Positions 1 to 10,191 of a stretch of DNA of 50,021 bases are shown piece by piece (positions within the stretch are counted from its first letter, which is position 1; each line of letters opens with the position of its first letter). The stretch spans positions 9,749,212 to 9,799,232 of the forward strand of contig JBOZIK010000001.1 in NCBI GenBank assembly GCA_051453625.1. The letters are read 5' to 3'. The translations under genes and the position numbers were made by a program. Source of the stretch: Welwitschia mirabilis. Lineage: Eukaryota; Gnetophyta; Gnetopsida; Welwitschiales. The notes under the pieces are model-generated. The model did not search any database and had not been told where the DNA came from. It saw nothing but the letters and a program-made list of their open reading frames with translations.

Positions 1-640
1 CTCACTGCTTTTGCCTTCGTCGATGCCATCGACCATGCACTACAGTGCGTTCTCCCCTACCCCAGTGTCCCTCGTCTCTTCTGTCTCTCTAGCAACCTCG
101 CTCCCGCACCCTCCTTCCCGGTCTATTTCTGCTCCAACGGTGTCCGCCTTTCACCTCGTTGCTGCGCTTGCACAGCGTCATCGGCATCGCACCCCTGTTC
201 TCCACCTCAATCCACTACGGTGCCCTTACAACGCCGTCGCCCTCTGTGTCGGCCTCCTTCGGTGCCCTCCAGTTGACGCTATTCTTCTCTCTGACATTTC
301 ACCCAACACGCTCCGCCCTCTGCAGCACTCTTCCACGGTGCTCCTCTGTGAGTCCTTCCTCTCTGCTACTTCAGCTGAACTATAATTCTCCACTGTGATC
401 GTTTTCTCCATGCTCCGTGCATTATTCTCATTCGCCAACCTGCATGCACGTCAGCCCATCTCTTCAATCACTTGCTGACATGGCTTTTACTCCACGTCCT
501 CCTCTTTCCTCTTTTGCTTTTTTAAATAAACATTATTTTTCAACAGTGGGCCCCTTTCTCACCAGCCCACCTCATTCCGTACAAGGTGAAACATTATTTA
601 CTCGATCGTCTTTTATGGTTTACCTCTCCTTTTAATTTTG
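1..640. other. GC- and pyrimidine-rich segment, no recognised gene
   Basis: This stretch is strikingly richer in G+C, and especially in C and T on the plus strand, than the AT-rich remainder. A 124-codon plus-strand frame (11-385) is open and rich in Ser, Pro, Leu and His. Overlapping frames on both strands are also open, as expected when base bias removes stop codons. I recognise no domain, signal peptide or catalytic motif. It could be the edge of a host gene, a GC-rich retroelement leader, or an exon cut by the window edge. The composition change is seen directly; any coding role is not supported. Confidence 0.4.
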
Positions 641-1017
641 ATGGGGATAGCCTTATACCTCATTAATTGATAACCAATCAATTATAAAAGAGGGTCCTTA
701 CCAACTTTTGGCCCACCCTAATATTTTTTAGGGGATACCACTTCCCCTTTCCTAACCCATATTTTTTCTTCATCTTTACACCCCTCTTCACCTACTATTG
801 CGTTAACTTCCCTTATGCCCCTATCCCTCTAACCCAATAAAGTTATTTTCTCAACCCTCCTACCCATCTTTCCCATAGATAATTTTTTTATTTTCCACCC
901 ACACCCTACTCTGCCTTCATTTTCATCTGACTCTTTTTCCCCTTAGTATGCTTCCCTTTACCATCATAATAATCTTGATTATCTATCACTTTTTGTTATT
1001 GTAAGGGGAGGAAGATG
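641..1017. other. AT-rich intergenic stretch, nothing recognised
   Basis: This is pyrimidine-biased, AT-rich DNA with many CCCT and TTTTT runs and no supported gene. It contains one small inverted repeat (716-734, CCCTAA then TTAGGG). It leads into the first copia relic without a visible element boundary. Confidence 0.4.
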
Positions 1018-2551
1018 AGTTTGAACCTCACACAGTAGAACAAGCTTTAAAGCATTCTTAATGGCTAACAGTGATGCATCACAACTACATCACATCCTCT
1101 TAACTTCAAATCCTCTTAATAAAAATCACACATGGATGTTAACTTCACATCCTCTTAATAAACCTATCATTGGTTTTAAATGGGTTTTCCATGTTAAATG
1201 TGACTAGACTGGTTTCATTGAAAAGTTTAAGGCTCACCCTATCACTAAATGTTATAATCAATGTCAAGGTTGTGATTTCGAAGAAAGTTTTGCACCAGTC
1301 TCAAAGTTAAATGGCCATATTCTTCAACTTGATGTCGCGTCAGCTTTTCTGAGTGGCTATCTCAAAGAAGAAGTATACATTGAACAATCACAGGGTTTTG
1401 TAGATGAAAATTATCCCAACCATATTTATTGTCTACATAAAGCCTCATATGGACTCAAACAGGCACCACGAGCTTGGTTCAAGAGGATTTATGATTTTTT
1501 AATTAACTTAGGCTTTTAACATCTTTTCTCTGAAATGAATATTTATAAGAAAATAGTGAATTCTAACTATAAATTTATCTGTTTATATGTCGATGATTTT
1601 ATCTATTTCTCATTTTCAACTTTGATGAACAAGCTCTTTCTACAAATGATGGAAAAAGAATTTGAAAGACTGACCTTGGAGAAATGACACACTTTCTTGG
1701 GATCCAAGTCAAACATGACCTGTTGTCAGTTTATTTATACTAACCTAAGTTTGCACAAACTATTCTAAAGAAATTTAATATGACAAGTTGCAAGCTAGCT
1801 TATGCTCCACATCGAGTTAATACTAAACCCACCAAGAAAGATGACTCACTAATTATTGATGCTACCTTATATTACTCACTTATTGAAAATCCATTATATC
1901 TAACAATCAGTAGATTAGACATTCAATTCAGTGTAGACTTTCTTTCCAGATTTATGCAAGAACCAAAGCTTTCACATTATAAAGTAGCAAAACATGTTCT
2001 CAAATATTTGAAGTCCATCTATAATTTTGGTCTAAAGTTCAACAAAAAGCATAACAACTGTGTTATTCATGGATATTTAGATACAGATTAGGGAGGCTCC
2101 ATTGATGATCACAAATCTACTATAGGCTATTGTTTAATTTTTGGACATTCTCTTATCTCATGATCCTCTAAAAAGCAAAACACAGTTACTTTGTCATCAA
2201 TAGAAGCAAAATATATTGCTCTCTCAAAAGCCACAAAACAAGCTATTTAGATTCTTTTATTACTTCAAAAAATGGGGTTTTATGTTAGATCACCAATATA
2301 GATTATTGTGATAATATATCTACAGCTGTAATTGCTAAAATTCCATTTTATCCTGCATGAACCAAGCATCTTGACATCAAGCATCTCTTTATCAGAGATC
2401 TTATTGATAAAATCTTTATTAATATTGATCATATGGATTCAAGTTTTGATATCACTGATATTTTTACAAAGCCTCTTGCTCGTGAATAATTTGTGGAATT
2501 TAAAAATTCACTAGGTGTTGAACAGGGTGAAATTAAGGGAAAGAATGAGAA
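1018..2551 (+). pseudogene. Ty1/copia reverse transcriptase-RNase H relic
   Basis: Translation across several stops and frame shifts gives the copia pol C-terminus in order. First comes a pre-RT block (FEPHTVEQALKHS, then KWVFHVKC), then FEESFAPVSKL, then the RT core DVASAFLSGYLKEEVYIEQ and ASYGLKQAPRAWFKR. The catalytic YVDD follows at about 1586-1597. The connection and RNase H part follow (FLGIQVKHD, then STIGYCLIFGHS, LSSIEAKYIALS), and the terminal block reads DITDIFTKPLA. About 20 residues normally found between the FAPV and QLDV motifs are missing, so there is an internal deletion as well as stops. Gag, protease and integrase are absent upstream, so this is a 5'-truncated copy. It would have made cDNA from element RNA in virus-like particles. 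It cannot be functional now. Confidence 0.9.
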
Positions 2552-2553
2552 GA
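2530..2553 (+). promoter_or_regulatory. Candidate polypurine tract
   Basis: A purine-rich run (GAAATTAAGGGAAAGAATGA is its first part) follows directly after the last codons of the copia pol relic and ends at a TG dinucleotide at 2554. This is where a plus-strand primer for cDNA synthesis should lie. Position and composition support the call, but no matching 5' LTR is available to confirm it. Confidence 0.5.
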
Positions 2554-3097
2554 TGTGATGTCATCATCCTTATTTTATCTATTATGATTTGGTTTCCTTT
2601 ATTCTCTCAACTTTTTGAGTGATTTTCTTAGAGGAATACCTTGATTTACTATTTTTCATTTTTGGATGTACTGATCTATATTTAATGAGGTTTGACCTCA
2701 TAACAAACATATATATAATATACATTATAGTTGTCTGCAGAACTGTCTTGAATTTGCAAGTTCACTAGTTCTTTTAAATATTTATTAAACTTAGTGAGAA
2801 ACTACATGTACCATTAATAACAATAGTAAGCTTGAGTTTACAAAAAAGGTATTCCATAGTGAAATATCATTGTACTAATAAAAACATTACTTTTATAACT
2901 AATGTAATAGTTGACAATAATAAAACCAATATGAGCATTGTCTACAAAAAAACAACCATAAAGCATATTACCTTGAAGCATGAAGACAATAGGTACTATC
3001 TTAACATGAGACAATATAGGTTCTGTAAAGAATGTAGAGTAGCAACAAACATAATTATTTAACTAAAGTTACTATTCATTGCGATTTCAAATTGTCA
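2554..3097 (+). mobile_element. Candidate 3' LTR of the copia relic and unassigned flank
   Basis: The sequence starts TGTGATGTCATC right after the purine tract. It carries a TATA-like run (about 2708-2722), as an LTR promoter would. The right end cannot be placed, because no second copy exists in the window. A 76-codon open frame at 2832-3062 lies in the same stretch. It has a faint resemblance to the end of copia RNase H (KHI then HED) that I do not consider secure. Confidence 0.35.
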
Positions 3098-3891
3098 TGT
3101 TTTAATGGTGTAATTGGCGATGTTTTATAGGGAATAGGAACTCAATTCAATCATTTTCAGGCACTTTATCATGAATTAATTTAACAGTCTAATTATGATA
3201 TGAAATGTCATATTTCCATCTAAAAGGGCAGGAATTCAATCAAGAAACAAAATGAGGCAAAAAGGGATGAAAAAGACTAAGGAAATGACTATTGTCCCAC
3301 ATGTCATCCCCATGACATAAGGCATGACACAACATATAATTGAATTCAAAGGAGGCTGGCAAGGCTCACGTGGGAGACACTGACGTGGACTGCTGGCATG
3401 GCTGTCGTGGGCCCTGTCGTCCTCACGACACAGGAGACGACATAGCCGTTACTTGGAAATTCAAATAGCAACGGGATTTTGATGTGGTGAGCTGTGATTG
3501 TGTGATGAAAGGTTGTCGTGTCCATTGTCGTGTCCATGACGATAGTAACACGGCAGTGCCATAACTTCTTCCTAACCAAGTCAATTAGGGTCTAGTTTAT
3601 GCCTAATGACGTCCCTTTGCCTGTACCTACCTACCTGACTCGTAACCACCTTAGGAAAGCTATAAAAACCCCCGTTTGACATTGTTTAGTCATCTTTTGG
3701 CATTGAAGGATTGTATGATAAAGGAATCCAAGGAGTCAAGGGTCCAATTCAGCATAGGAGGGATAGTTCTTGGTGTGAAGGCTGCGTTTTTGACGTTGAG
3801 GAGTCACTAGCTTGCTGAGGTGTTGTAAGACATTTCATTGGTTTAATAAAATGTCTTTCTTCTTCTCAAAATCTTATGATTTCTCTTATGA
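3098..3891. repeat. LTR-like repeat family F, copy 1
   Basis: It begins TGTTTTAATGGTGTAATTGG and matches, with substitutions, the repeat starting at 36901, as far as about 3480. On the plus strand it has a convincing TATA box (CTATAAAAACCCCC, about 3659-3672). About 180 bases later there is a poly(A)-type signal (AATAAA near 3845), as in U3-R-U5. It contains a G-box (CACGTG, 3367-3372), a TGACGTGG element (3381-3388) and several TGTCGT repeats between 3404 and 3545. It runs into the N gap, so its right end is unknown. The other copy, with gag on the minus strand beside it, suggests the opposite orientation, so strand is left open. Confidence 0.55.
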
Positions 3892-4341
3892 NNNNNNNNN
3901 NNNNNNNNNNNNNNNNNNNNNNNNNNNNNNNNNNNNNNNNNNNNNNNNNNNNNNNNNNNNNNNNNNNNNNNNNNNNNNNNNNNNNNNNNNNNNNNNNNNN
4001 NNNNNNNNNNNNNNNNNNNNNNNNNNNNNNNNNNNNNNNNNNNNNNNNNNNNNNNNNNNNNNNNNNNNNNNNNNNNNNNNNNNNNNNNNNNNNNNNNNNN
4101 NNNNNNNNNNNNNNNNNNNNNNNNNNNNNNNNNNNNNNNNNNNNNNNNNNNNNNNNNNNNNNNNNNNNNNNNNNNNNNNNNNNNNNNNNNNNNNNNNNNN
4201 NNNNNNNNNNNNNNNNNNNNNNNNNNNNNNNNNNNNNNNNNNNNNNNNNNNNNNNNNNNNNNNNNNNNNNNNNNNNNNNNNNNNNNNNNNNNNNNNNNNN
4301 NNNNNNNNNNNNNNNNNNNNNNNNNNNNNNNNNNNNNNNNN
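3892..4341. other. Assembly gap, 450 N
   Basis: Undetermined bases only. Frames that appear open through this stretch are artefacts of the N run. Confidence 0.99.
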
Positions 4342-4702
4342 TTATTAATCATTTATGTGCTTGATTAGATTGTTGCCTTACGCTCTCCAGATTATGACAT
4401 TAATTGGTTAATTCACCCTATACTAAGCCTAATTGCAATTTCCTTGTTTAAATCATTGATTACTTTTGAAGCGCAATTTAGGCATACCAATACTATTGTT
4501 AATCTATTAACTAAGCATTAAACATTAGTAAGCACATATATATAAATTCATCCCTTAGAAGCATAATAAGTCTAACTATTTCTTACTTTCTCCTCCTTTG
4601 TCTTACATACTCATATATAGATTAAACACTAGTCATTATAGAAAAAGATTCTACACTCATTACACTTAAAACATTCATTGTACATATGAAGGGAGCACAT
4701 CA

Positions 4703-4766
<64 letters not shown>

Positions 4767-5039
4767 TCTTGTTAAGTAAAAACTCAAGTCCAAAGCTAAC
4801 TAATGGGAGAATGATCATTGAAAATTAAAGCAAGTTAAAGCATATATCCTAAGATGATAACTCAAGGTTTAGACATATCAAAAATTCTTATGATAATAAC
4901 AAACATAGGATCATTTATAAATCTTCAATAGTTAAAATTGTACTTATTAGGTAAGTCCTAATATATTAATTTCTTCTTAAATACATAAATTGATCTTTTT
5001 CTAGATCTCTCATTATTAAACTTTCATGTGTAATCAAAG
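4342..5039. other. Unassigned AT-rich stretch with a microsatellite
   Basis: No gene can be supported. It lies just beyond the point where the minus-strand copia gag relic stops being recognisable, so it may be decayed protease/integrase or an unrelated flank. I could not identify protease or integrase motifs. The only clear feature is the AC repeat. Confidence 0.4.
4706..4764. repeat. (AC)n dinucleotide microsatellite
   Basis: An uninterrupted alternation of A and C over 59 bases, about 29 units, in otherwise complex AT-rich sequence. A perfect array this long is usually polymorphic in length. Confidence 0.97.
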
Positions 5040-6684
5040 ACTTTAAAGTATCATTCATGACCCATCACCATTTTCTCCTTCTTTGATTTTATTAATAGAT
5101 TCTAGTTTTAAGCTCAAAGTTATGACTATAGCCCAAATATATAGATTTTCTATGTGGACTAGTATATTGCATGTATTCAAACTTTTGAAAATAGTAACAT
5201 TTAAGAGGAGCATTACTAGAAAAATGATATATAGTATTTGAATTAATGAATTTAGATGATGTATCAGAATAACTTTCATGACTAGAATTATTGTAGGGCA
5301 TCTTACCTATTTGAATAACTTATTAAGATTTTATCTACCATTCATAAACCATTTAGTTATCTCTTTAACATTCTATAATTCTTTTGAAATATACTCGATC
5401 TTGTTGTTAGCAATATTTAGCTTTAATTCAAAATCGGCTATATGTTTCATTAAAGCTACAATTTTCTTACCAAGTAGAATACTATGCTCATATAAACTAT
5501 GATAAGCTTGAGTTAATACATTTTCTTCAAGATTAGAATCAACACATTCTTCGAAATTAAAATTATAACTTACGTCATCTTCTTCTTTTGATATTGGAAA
5601 AAGCCAAAGTATAATGAATTATTTTTCATGGATATTAGTCTAAAGTTAAGAGATTACTCATTATAGTTAGATGTGGTCTCTTTATTATCATTCCATATAA
5701 CCTTTAGAATCTTCTTTCCTTTTCTTGTGAGTTTTCTTATTAGCAAACTCTAATGTAATATGATCAGAGCCCTTGCATTCATGACATTGCAATGAATGAG
5801 ATAAATTTTTACCTTTATTACAACTATGTTTGGATGCCTTATTTGATATTTTTTATTATTTCTTCTTGAGGAAGAACTTCTTAAAACTCTTGGGAAAGAT
5901 AGCTAAATCCTCATCTTTAAGGTCCTCATTGGATGAATTATTTTTCTCCTTTTTAATGCATGCCTTGAGTGTGATACCTTTTCTTTTTGGTGTTTCGTCT
6001 TCTAGAAGGATTGTTGCCTTGTATGCTATTAAAGAACCTTTCAACTTCTCTACTCTTCTATAATTAATATTCTTACTTTCTTTAATGGCTATAATCTTTG
6101 GCCTAAATTTTAGAGTTAGGATTCTAATGATTTCTTAACAACTCTATTCTCAGGAACTCTTTCTTTAAGTCCCCACATACTATTGACTATGTTACTAACT
6201 TTTGTAATATATTCTGATATTGAGTCTAATTCTTCCATTTTTATGTTCTTAAATTTCATGAAAAAAAGTTACAATTTCATATTTTTAATCAATTTTATAC
6301 CTTAATTCATAATCTTAAGGGTTTACCACATGTATTTTTCCATTATGCTTTATACCAATCGATTATATTCTTTGTTTAACAATGCACAGATGATTGCATT
6401 CATTGGTCATGCATTACATTGAGCCTTCCACTTGTCATTTAGATCCCAGCTACTCCTTGGATTCAAGAAAATGTTACCATCATTGTATGCTATAGTTGAA
6501 AGTTGGTAATCTCTTAAGACCATTATCCAAATATCTGGAAAGGAAGTTATGAAGATCACCCTTTTTCACTTTCAGTTAGTGTAATAGTCTATCCTTCTTG
6601 GAATCCAGGATAACTTGAGCATGCCATATCTTCTAGACTTGATAAATAAATAACATAAAACAAAAATAGATCCAAAGTACCCAT
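5040..6684 (-). pseudogene. Sirevirus-like copia gag relic
   Basis: Read on the minus strand from right to left, it shows pieces of a gag polyprotein typical of Sirevirus-like copia elements. First is a capsid-type (UBN2-like) block: MEELDSISEYITKVSNIVN, then MWGLKERVPENRVVKKSLES. Next is a linker, MKGSLIAYKATILLEDETP, with an acidic/lysine-rich tail. A CCHC knuckle follows, QCHECKGSDHITLEF, in which the final Cys has become Phe. Then comes a helical, coiled-coil-like block, YEHSILLGKKIVALMKHIAD. A second damaged knuckle region lies near 5100-5200. Several in-frame stops break it. Protease and later domains are not recognisable to the left. Gag would package element RNA in particles; this copy is dead. 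Confidence 0.8.
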
Positions 6685-6696
6685 GCTATAATACCA
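6685..6696 (-). promoter_or_regulatory. Primer-binding site (tRNA-iMet type)
   Basis: On the minus strand the bases read TGGTATTATAGC, close to TGGTATCAGAGC, the usual initiator-methionine tRNA primer site of plant copia elements. It sits between the gag relic to its left and an LTR-like sequence to its right, exactly where a minus-oriented element needs it. Confidence 0.7.
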
Positions 6697-6697
6697 A

Positions 6698-7628
6698 TTA
6701 TTAGTATTATAATGCACCTTAGAGGAGAGTGTGAATAGGGTGTTTATTAAAAACTAAAAATTAATTAATCTAAATAATTAAATAACTAATTGTAAAAACA
6801 AAAATCAACAAAAATAAATAGATGAAAAACATACATTAGAGATCTATAGTAATTTAACAATTCCTACCTACTAAACTCTCAGGGGACACCAACATGTTCT
6901 TAGATTTTTGGTTCCCTCAGAATATCCTTTTTTCAGAACAACTTACAACACCCTTTACAAGGGGTTACTTATAACACCCTTCACCAAGGATCACTTTACA
7001 ACATCCTTCTCAAAAGGATTAGCTTATTTAATCTAATGAGCACTCACAAGTAATTAATCAAATAGAAGGCCTAATGATTAATGTTTCTTTTATGCATACT
7101 ACATTAGCTATAGATTCAATATCTTCATAATAAATAGATCTCTTAGTGTAATACAAGTAGAAAATAATATAACAAAGAGTAGTTCAGTACATTGTAATTA
7201 GTTCTCTATTTTTAACAATGACACAACACTTTTTTGTAAGTTTATGTCAAAAACTAGCTATTAGATTCTCTTTTGGTGTGCTTTGGAACTTACTTTATGT
7301 GGTCTTAAGGTCTCTTACTGTTAGTACATTAAAATTATAAAATTAAATAGTTTTTTAATTCACATTTCTACTCTAATGTTTGCTTGGGAAAATATCCCAT
7401 CTTTTCTTACTGAACATTCTAGTTTTTATCATTACTGTTTTAACAAAACTACAATGGGGTACATTCAGGTCTCCCGGGGATGTCCTAGTTTTAGAAAGGG
7501 GACATCTTAATACTTTGGGACTATAAGGGAGGAGGTACATCCTAGCTTCATAGGGGGTACATCCAATAATTTTATCATATTTTTACCTATCAACCTTGGT
7601 TGTTCTTTAGTCTGGTTACTCAATAACA
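6698..7628 (-). mobile_element. 5' LTR of the minus-strand copia relic (boundaries partly inferred)
   Basis: Immediately outside the primer site, the minus strand ends in CCTATTCACACTCTCCTCTA, resembling the ATTCACCCCCCCTCTA-type tail common at the 3' edge of Sirevirus LTRs. It carries imperfect repeats of a GGGTGTTGTAAG-like phrase (6940-7020). The left (inner) edge is fixed by the primer site. The outer edge is inferred from a CAATAACA at 7621-7628, which reads TGTTATTG on the minus strand. No second copy was found, so the outer edge is tentative. The stretch 7629-7894 holds nothing else I recognise. Confidence 0.45.
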
Positions 7629-7894
7629 TTGTTAGAAATATTTTATTTTTCTAATAATAATATTTCTTCCATTTAATATTTAATCCTATTAAGTTTGAAA
7701 TTTATAGACCCACTTAGATCTTTTAGAAGTTTCCTCCATAGATTAACCCATATCTTTCAAGATATGAATTTACACAACTCTTGCCATGTAGATAAAGATG
7801 ATAGCTACCTCATCATTACCAACTTCATGAATGTAAGCCATCATCGGTTGCAAAAGAACTAACATTCAAGGTCTTAGTCTAAAAAGCATGAAAC

Positions 7895-7899
7895 ATCAT
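7895..7899. repeat. Target site duplication of family-A element, left copy (ATCAT)
   Basis: ATCAT directly precedes the left LTR. The same five bases follow the right LTR at 24172-24176. A 5-bp direct duplication is what LTR-retrotransposon integrase leaves. Confidence 0.75.
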
Positions 7900-9310
7900 T
7901 ATTCACAAGGTGAATGTATTCTTTATTGTAGTAAAAGTAAACTTCAATAAAAACTAAGTAAGCACCTAATATTATTCTTCCACAGGGATAAATCAAAGTA
8001 AGGCTAGATAAAGGTAATACAATATTCTTTAACTTACAAGAAATGATATATATAAAGGGATTTATGATGAATTTGAACTTAGTTACAAAGTAGGAAGATG
8101 AACTAACTACAGAGGTCTAGCTTGAATTGTCCAACTTACAAAACATTTACTTTGATAATGTCCTATATTTTTCTAAAATAAACATAATATTGTTAAGTAA
8201 TTTTAAGGGTTATGTCAGAATGACATAATCTCATTCACCACATGAATGTTAGTGAATTACTTAGTCCCTCTAATTTTTCATAGCCCTTCATAAGCATGCA
8301 AAGTATGAACTACTATGCACAAGGTCCATCAAACAATAATGACTATAAATCTCAGAAGTAATCTCAATAAATTCACTTAGTAAATGAAAGAACTTAATAA
8401 TGTAGTTTCACCTAAGGATTAAAAGTACTAGTTACATGTATTGAAAATCAAAGAATGAATAACTACTTTTATATTAAAATAAGAGAAACATTACATCAGA
8501 GGACAAAATCAAAAAAGCCATAGACTCCTTAAAACTAGCATCAAAGCTAGCGCGCTCCCAAAGGAGAAGCTTAGAATACCATGTTGACTTAATGCTCTAA
8601 GGATTTCATCTATTTTCCATTAGCCAAAGCTATTTACAAATGAGGGCTCAGGGTCTTTTTTAAGATAGGCATAGGGTTGATGTGGTTTATCTTTTAGTTC
8701 TAGGTGGACAGTTACAATTTGTTATTATGTAGCATTAGGTGGAAGATAGAATTCCTCACATTATAACATTAGGTAGAATCTTCATCATATAGCATTTGAT
8801 GAAAGATTCATCCTATAGCCTTTGGTGGAGCATTTAAGATTCCTTATCTTATAGCATTAGGTAAAATATTTGTCTTCTTGTGCTAGGTGAAAGCTTCATC
8901 ATGTAGTGTTAGGTAGAAGATTCATCATGTAGCACTAGGTAAGGTGGTTAAGATTCCTTATCCTATAGTGTTTAATGGAGGTTCTCACAATGAGTCTAAG
9001 ACATGACCTTTAGAGCTAGATTCCTTTACCAACCGATGCTACTACCATATGTCTCTTATGCCATCTCTACATGATACTATCACATGTCTTCCAACATCAC
9101 TGCCACATGCCGCTATTTAGCCCTATTTATTCCACATGCTAAGAAATACCACTAAATTCCTAAATTATCATGGGAAAATGCATAAGATTAAGTATGGTAT
9201 AGAAAATAGTTAAATCATATTTTTATGATTAAATCAGTTAAATTAATATCTTCACTATCATAAATTGGTCTAATATACTTTGTTTAAATGTCAATTTTTA
9301 CTTGTTATCA
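7900..9310 (-). repeat. Family-A 3' LTR (left copy)
   Basis: It aligns along its length with 22791-24171. Shared landmarks include AACTACTTTTATATTA near 8462 and 23330, CTAGC-rich inverted phrases near 8540 and 23400, and CTCCCAAAGGAG near 8556. The outer edge is set by the target duplication and the inner edge by the purine tract. It contains a run of about nine degenerate units of 25-35 bases (8715-8985). Confidence 0.85.
8715..8985. repeat. Degenerate tandem array inside the family-A LTR
   Basis: About nine units, each built on AGCATTAGGTGGAAGATTC with variable spacers, occur in the LTR. The same array is found at 23575-23855 and, inverted, at 44705-44893. It is therefore a property of the family rather than a local accident. 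Confidence 0.8.
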
Positions 9311-9322
9311 CACCTCCTAATT
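9311..9322 (-). promoter_or_regulatory. Polypurine tract of the family-A element
   Basis: On the minus strand AATTAGGAGGTG directly abuts the TGATAACA start of the 3' LTR. Position and purine content fit the plus-strand primer for cDNA synthesis. Confidence 0.65.
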
Positions 9323-10191
9323 AAACATTTACTAGACTGTTAGCAAAAGGTTGATAATAAAATGATCAACATGGAAACATTATCTAAGAGAAATAATCAA
9401 GTATGAAAATTGATATATCTTTAAAGAAAATTTTGACTAGTTTTAAAAAATATGGCATCAAAATCAGAAAAATTCTATGAAGAAAATGAATGTGATGCTC
9501 CTTAATCAAAATTGAACTTTTCCCTTGGAGTTTAGAAAGATAGAAAAGGTTAATAAAATTTTTGAAAACACAATGAAACACCCTTAGAAAACTTTTTTTG
9601 TAGCATGTGTTTTTACTAAAGCTAAAAGAAAAAAAAAATAATGTAAAACAATAAAAAATTAAACTATAATGCATAGGAAAAAAAAGCTAAAATAAAAATA
9701 CCCTTGGAAATAATGATCAATCACTATTGCACAAATTAAAATTATCATGAAAGTAAAGAAAATAGGACTAAAGGTAAAAATAAAAATACTATAATGATTA
9801 AAAATTAATTATAGTTAGTTTTTGAAAAATTTTAGTAGGGATAGAAAATCTAAAAAGATTTCAAATGAGATGGGTGATGTTGTAAAAGAGTCTAGAAGAT
9901 AAACAAAGAATTTGATGGCGACATTAGCCAAGACTAATAGCGGTGTTGGCTATTTTGGGATTCTACAAGTGAAATTTTATGACATGATTTATCAACTAAA
10001 ATGATAATTTTTAGTATTATAGGCTAAATTCAATAGTAAATGGAATGAATAGAAGAGGGATTACAATGAGAGCTTTTGTTACAATCAAGAAAACTAATCC
10101 AAACAACTTATGAATGTAATAGATAAAAATGAATAAAATAATGGACACTTTATTGAAATTCTTGTAAATTTTATTTTTATTTTAATAGATT
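9323..10191 (-). other. Family-A internal region, 3' part, non-coding
   Basis: AT-rich DNA between the family-A 3' LTR and the inserted copia element. Frames of 96 and 61 codons are open on the minus strand but are low-complexity Phe/Ser/Lys runs with no recognised motif. A GC-rich, partly self-complementary motif at 9915-9953 resembles motifs at 22151-22190 and 44421-44460. Confidence 0.55.

Noticed and set aside
716-734. CCCTAA ... TTAGGG resembling telomere repeat in inverted orientation
   Set aside because: Only a single unit on each side. Interstitial telomeric sequence would need several tandem units.
2832-3062. 76-codon frame with faint RNase H-end resemblance
   Set aside because: Only a few residues (KHI, HED) fit, no neighbouring RNase H blocks are in frame, and a chance match is likely.
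3346-3579. 77-codon minus-strand frame
   Set aside because: It lies inside the family-F LTR-like repeat, where TGTCGT repeats and higher GC remove stops. No motif, and copy 2 is not open.
3812-4364. Long open frames on both strands
   Set aside because: They consist almost entirely of N bases. The same holds for frames at 25500-25811 and 39262-40012.
8715-8985. Possible CRISPR-like array of repeats and spacers
   Set aside because: Repeats are degenerate, spacers are not unique or of constant length, the array sits in an LTR, and the genome is plant-like.
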